Part shown: positions 23,004-23,693 of the stretch, in pieces | How the letters are laid out: the number at the start of each line of letters is the position of its first letter | How positions within the stretch are numbered: position 1 is the stretch's first letter | Assembly (NCBI GenBank): GCA_043808235.1 | Contig: JAZDFC010000002.1 | Coordinates: 1-23,693 of the forward strand | Reading direction: 5' to 3' | DNA length: 23,693 bases | From: JAZDFC01 sp043808235 | Lineage (GTDB): Bacteria; Bacteroidota; Ignavibacteria; Ignavibacteriales; Melioribacteraceae | Program-made: the position numbers and the translations under genes | Notes under the pieces: generated by a model | Told to the model about the DNA's origin: nothing | What the model saw: only the letters and a program-made list of their open reading frames with translations | Databases searched by the model: none

Positions 23004-23693
23004 GTTCATCTTTTTTAAATGATTTATCAATCAAAGTTGGATAATTTCCCGGAAAACATGCCGTACAGAAATGCTCCCTTTTATGGTCCAGCATGGCACT
23101 CAACATTTCATCTTGAGTTAGATATTCTAAACTATCCACCCCAAGAAATTCTCTCATTTTTTCAATATCAGAATTGAATTTATTTGCAATCAATTCCTCT
23201 TTGGAAGGGAAATCCATGCCGTAGTAACAAGGGAAAAGAATAGGTGGAGATGAAATTCGTAAATGAATAGATTTCGGTCTTGCTTCTCTGATCAAACTGA
23301 CTAATTGTCTGGATGTAGTTCCTCTCACAATTGAATCATCTATTAATACAATTGTTCTACCTTCTAAAACACCCTTCACAGTATTAAACTTGATTCTTAC
23401 ACCTAATTCTCTTTTATATTGCTCCGGCTGAATAAATGTTCTACCGATATAATGGCTTCGAATTAAGCCTATCTCTAATTTTGAATTTATACCCTGTTTT
23501 AGCAGTTGGTTTTGATATCCAATAGCAGCGGTATTTGAACTATCAGGGACACTGATGACTATCACTTTTTGGTCATCGGGATCAGTAACCGGATGATTTT
23601 GGGCTAAAACTTTACCAAGTTTTCGTCTTATTTTATCAACATTCGAACCGAAAATCTTACTATCTGGCCTTGAAAAATAAATAAATTCAAATA
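22993..23693 (-). CDS. purF: Amidophosphoribosyltransferase, C-terminal part (runs off the right edge)
   Basis: PurF makes phosphoribosylamine from PRPP and glutamine, the first step of purine synthesis and the supplier of PurD. Only the C-terminal phosphoribosyltransferase half, about 233 codons, is in the window; the glutaminase half and the start lie beyond 23693. Visible are EFIYFSRPDSKIFG at the edge, then VISVPDSSNTAAIGY, GLIRSHYIGRTFIQP, the PRPP-binding TIVLIDDSIVRGTTSRQLV, and ISSPPILFPCYYGMDFPS. The tail Cys in HFCTACFPGNYP and the YYG region suggest the iron-sulfur type of PurF. It ends inside the protease start (11-base overlap), so it is translationally linked to a secreted protein, an odd pairing. 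Confidence 0.96.
   Translation of the reverse strand, partial: FEFIYFSRPDSKIFGSNVDKIRRKLGKVLAQNHPVTDPDDQKVIVISVPDSSNTAAIGYQNQLLKQGINSKLEIGLIRSHYIGRTFIQPEQYKRELGVRIKFNTVKGVLEGRTIVLIDDSIVRGTTSRQLVSLIREARPKSIHLRISSPPILFPCYYGMDFPSKEELIANKFNSDIEKMREFLGVDSLEYLTQDEMLSAMLDHKREHFCTACFPGNYPTLIDKSFKKDEHEI

Noticed and set aside
23004..23030. Upstream ATG starts for the protease at 23009 and 23030
   Set aside because: They place polar residues before the signal peptide; 23009 remains possible, 23030 unlikely.

Overview
The window looks like chromosome of an AT-rich, Gram-negative member of the Bacteroidota/Chlorobi-Ignavibacteria assemblage. The main clues are a very large secreted subtilase ending in a type IX secretion (T9SS type A) sorting domain, Bacteroidota-style promoter motifs (TTG, about 19-20 bases, TAnnTTTG) before two genes, and a sugar MFS fragment of the kind common in these bacteria. 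The phylum call is inference from protein character only.

Left accessory part (1-3400). A decayed region: a broken, frameshifted MFS sugar-transporter fragment runs off the left edge on the minus strand and abuts the N-terminal two-fifths of an IS110-family transposase. Next come about 430 bases without a gene, holding three nested imperfect palindromes (991-1145, 1198-1276, 1332-1378). The first is bounded by GTTTAAC/GTTAAAC boxes and reads either as an integron attC-like site or as the structured RNA region of the IS110 element. Then follow an orphan secreted protein with its own promoter, a small conserved unknown protein, and a HEPN/MNT toxin-antitoxin wreck with three stops in a single reading frame.

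Plus-strand housekeeping run (3400-14458). Twelve genes in one direction with gaps of at most 29 bases and several overlaps: purC, DUF971, pgsA, pgpA, cinA, thpR, recA, recX, a glutaryl-CoA-dehydrogenase-like gene, guaB, a GT4 glycosyltransferase and purD. The set joins purine synthesis (purC, purD, guaB), phosphatidylglycerol synthesis (pgsA then pgpA, successive enzymes) and recombination (recA, recX). The only clear promoter is before purC.

Minus-strand run (23693-14459). purF (5' end outside the window), the giant S8 protease, a second CDP-alcohol phosphatidyltransferase, ftsY and a diacylglycerol-kinase-like lipid kinase overlap or nearly touch. After a 140-base gap with a candidate promoter come an NtrC-type response regulator and a HIT protein. 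The HIT stop codon touches the purD stop codon with no base between, so two long convergent transcription units meet without room for a terminator. I saw no tRNA, rRNA, CRISPR array or replication origin.
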